The notes below the pieces were generated by a model that made no database searches, had not been told where the DNA came from, and saw only the letters and a list, made by a program, of their open reading frames with translations. Position numbers and translations under genes: made by a program. This document shows, in pieces, positions 63,942-64,000 of a stretch of 64,000 nt of DNA (the stretch's first letter is position 1; each line of letters starts with the position of its first letter). Source of the stretch: Chitinophagales bacterium (GTDB lineage Bacteria > Bacteroidota > Bacteroidia > Chitinophagales > LD1); contig JAHBTS010000003.1 in NCBI GenBank assembly GCA_019638515.1, positions 400,540 to 464,539 of the forward strand, read 5' to 3'.

Positions 63942-63971
63942 AATCCCTCTCCACTTTCGCAGAGAGGGATT
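63942..63971. terminator. Terminator between the regulator and a converging cargo gene
   Basis: A perfect 10-bp stem (63942-63951 with 63962-63971) and loop CACTTTCGCA. Nearly identical, with its flanks, to 42640-42700. It serves the minus-strand gene entering from the right and may also stop the regulator transcript. Confidence 0.85.
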
Positions 63972-63990
63972 AAACAAAACTCTAAAATGA

Positions 63991-64000
63991 CTACTGTTTC
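63991..64000 (-). CDS. Last codons of another T9SS cargo gene (rest outside window)
   Basis: CTA at 63991-63993 is a minus-strand TAG preceded by CAG and AAA (...KQ stop), as in the other giant genes (...SFVKQ). The downstream sequence equals that of the first giant gene. Only the final two codons are visible. Confidence 0.6.

Noticed and set aside
42645..63971. The repeated hairpins as REP/MITE-type mobile repeats
   Set aside because: All lie directly after stop codons with a T run on the coding side, so terminators explain them; no target-site duplications were seen.
1..64000. tRNA, rRNA, riboswitch, insertion sequence or phage genes
   Set aside because: All intergenic gaps are under 300 bp and none showed a cloverleaf, a conserved RNA motif, transposase or terminal inverted repeats by eye; small RNAs cannot be excluded without a covariance search.

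Overview
The window looks like the chromosome of a Bacteroidota member, probably a Chitinophagales/Saprospirales-type environmental lineage. Evidence: a complete type IX secretion (T9SS) core block porP-gldK-gldL-gldM-gldN, several proteins ending in a T9SS type A sorting domain (YPNP...KSFVKQ style), promoters with the Bacteroidota -7 box TAnnTTTG rather than sigma70 boxes, almost no Shine-Dalgarno sequences, and TPR-fused histidine kinases. No rRNA, tRNA, CRISPR array, insertion sequence or phage gene was recognised.

Layout. 1-7.6 kb: tail of a T9SS cargo protein, aconitase, a surface lipoprotein, and a TPR histidine kinase with its NarL-type regulator. 7.6-13.6 kb: a two-gene unit of tyrosine phenol-lyase (a family usually labelled tryptophanase) and ADP-forming acetyl-CoA synthetase, then small proteins and a lipase. 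13.7-25.6 kb, all on the minus strand: the nuoABCD-cytochrome c-nuoE unit, porP, gldKLMN and a solitary atpA. 25.8-42.5 kb: mixed housekeeping and envelope genes (glycosyltransferase, Rnk-like factor, M23 peptidase, diacylglycerol kinase, dUTPase, flippase, MORN protein, carboxyltransferase, FMN glutamate-synthase-like protein, CDGSH protein, FtsE, WlbA-like dehydrogenase, nucleoside phosphorylase, glucosaminidase with LysM domains, PhyH-like oxygenase), with a RES-Xre toxin-antitoxin pair at 32.8-33.7 kb.

42.6-64 kb is the most unusual part. Two giant T9SS cargo genes (2141 and 2147 residues, with LamG, Ig-like and beta-propeller repeats), a short frameshifted relative and the first bases of a fourth are interleaved with two LytS/LytTR two-component units: kinase-regulator at 49.2-51.5 kb and kinase-kinase-regulator at 59.5-63.9 kb. 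The kinases have TPR input domains and no membrane segment. The cargo genes share almost identical 774-bp 3' ends and the same style of terminator. Two of them share an upstream element: a paired site 21 bp apart that resembles the LytTR operator, at the same distance from a -7-like box. I read this as a self-contained, recently expanded surface-protein locus with its own regulators. That reading is inference; the repeats, spacings and duplications are directly visible.

Expected cooperation: the gld/por genes supply the secretion machine for the giant cargo proteins. Nuo, the cytochrome c, AtpA and aconitase belong to respiratory metabolism. The TPL/acetyl-CoA synthetase pair would turn tyrosine-derived pyruvate into acetate with ATP gain, once pyruvate has been oxidised elsewhere.
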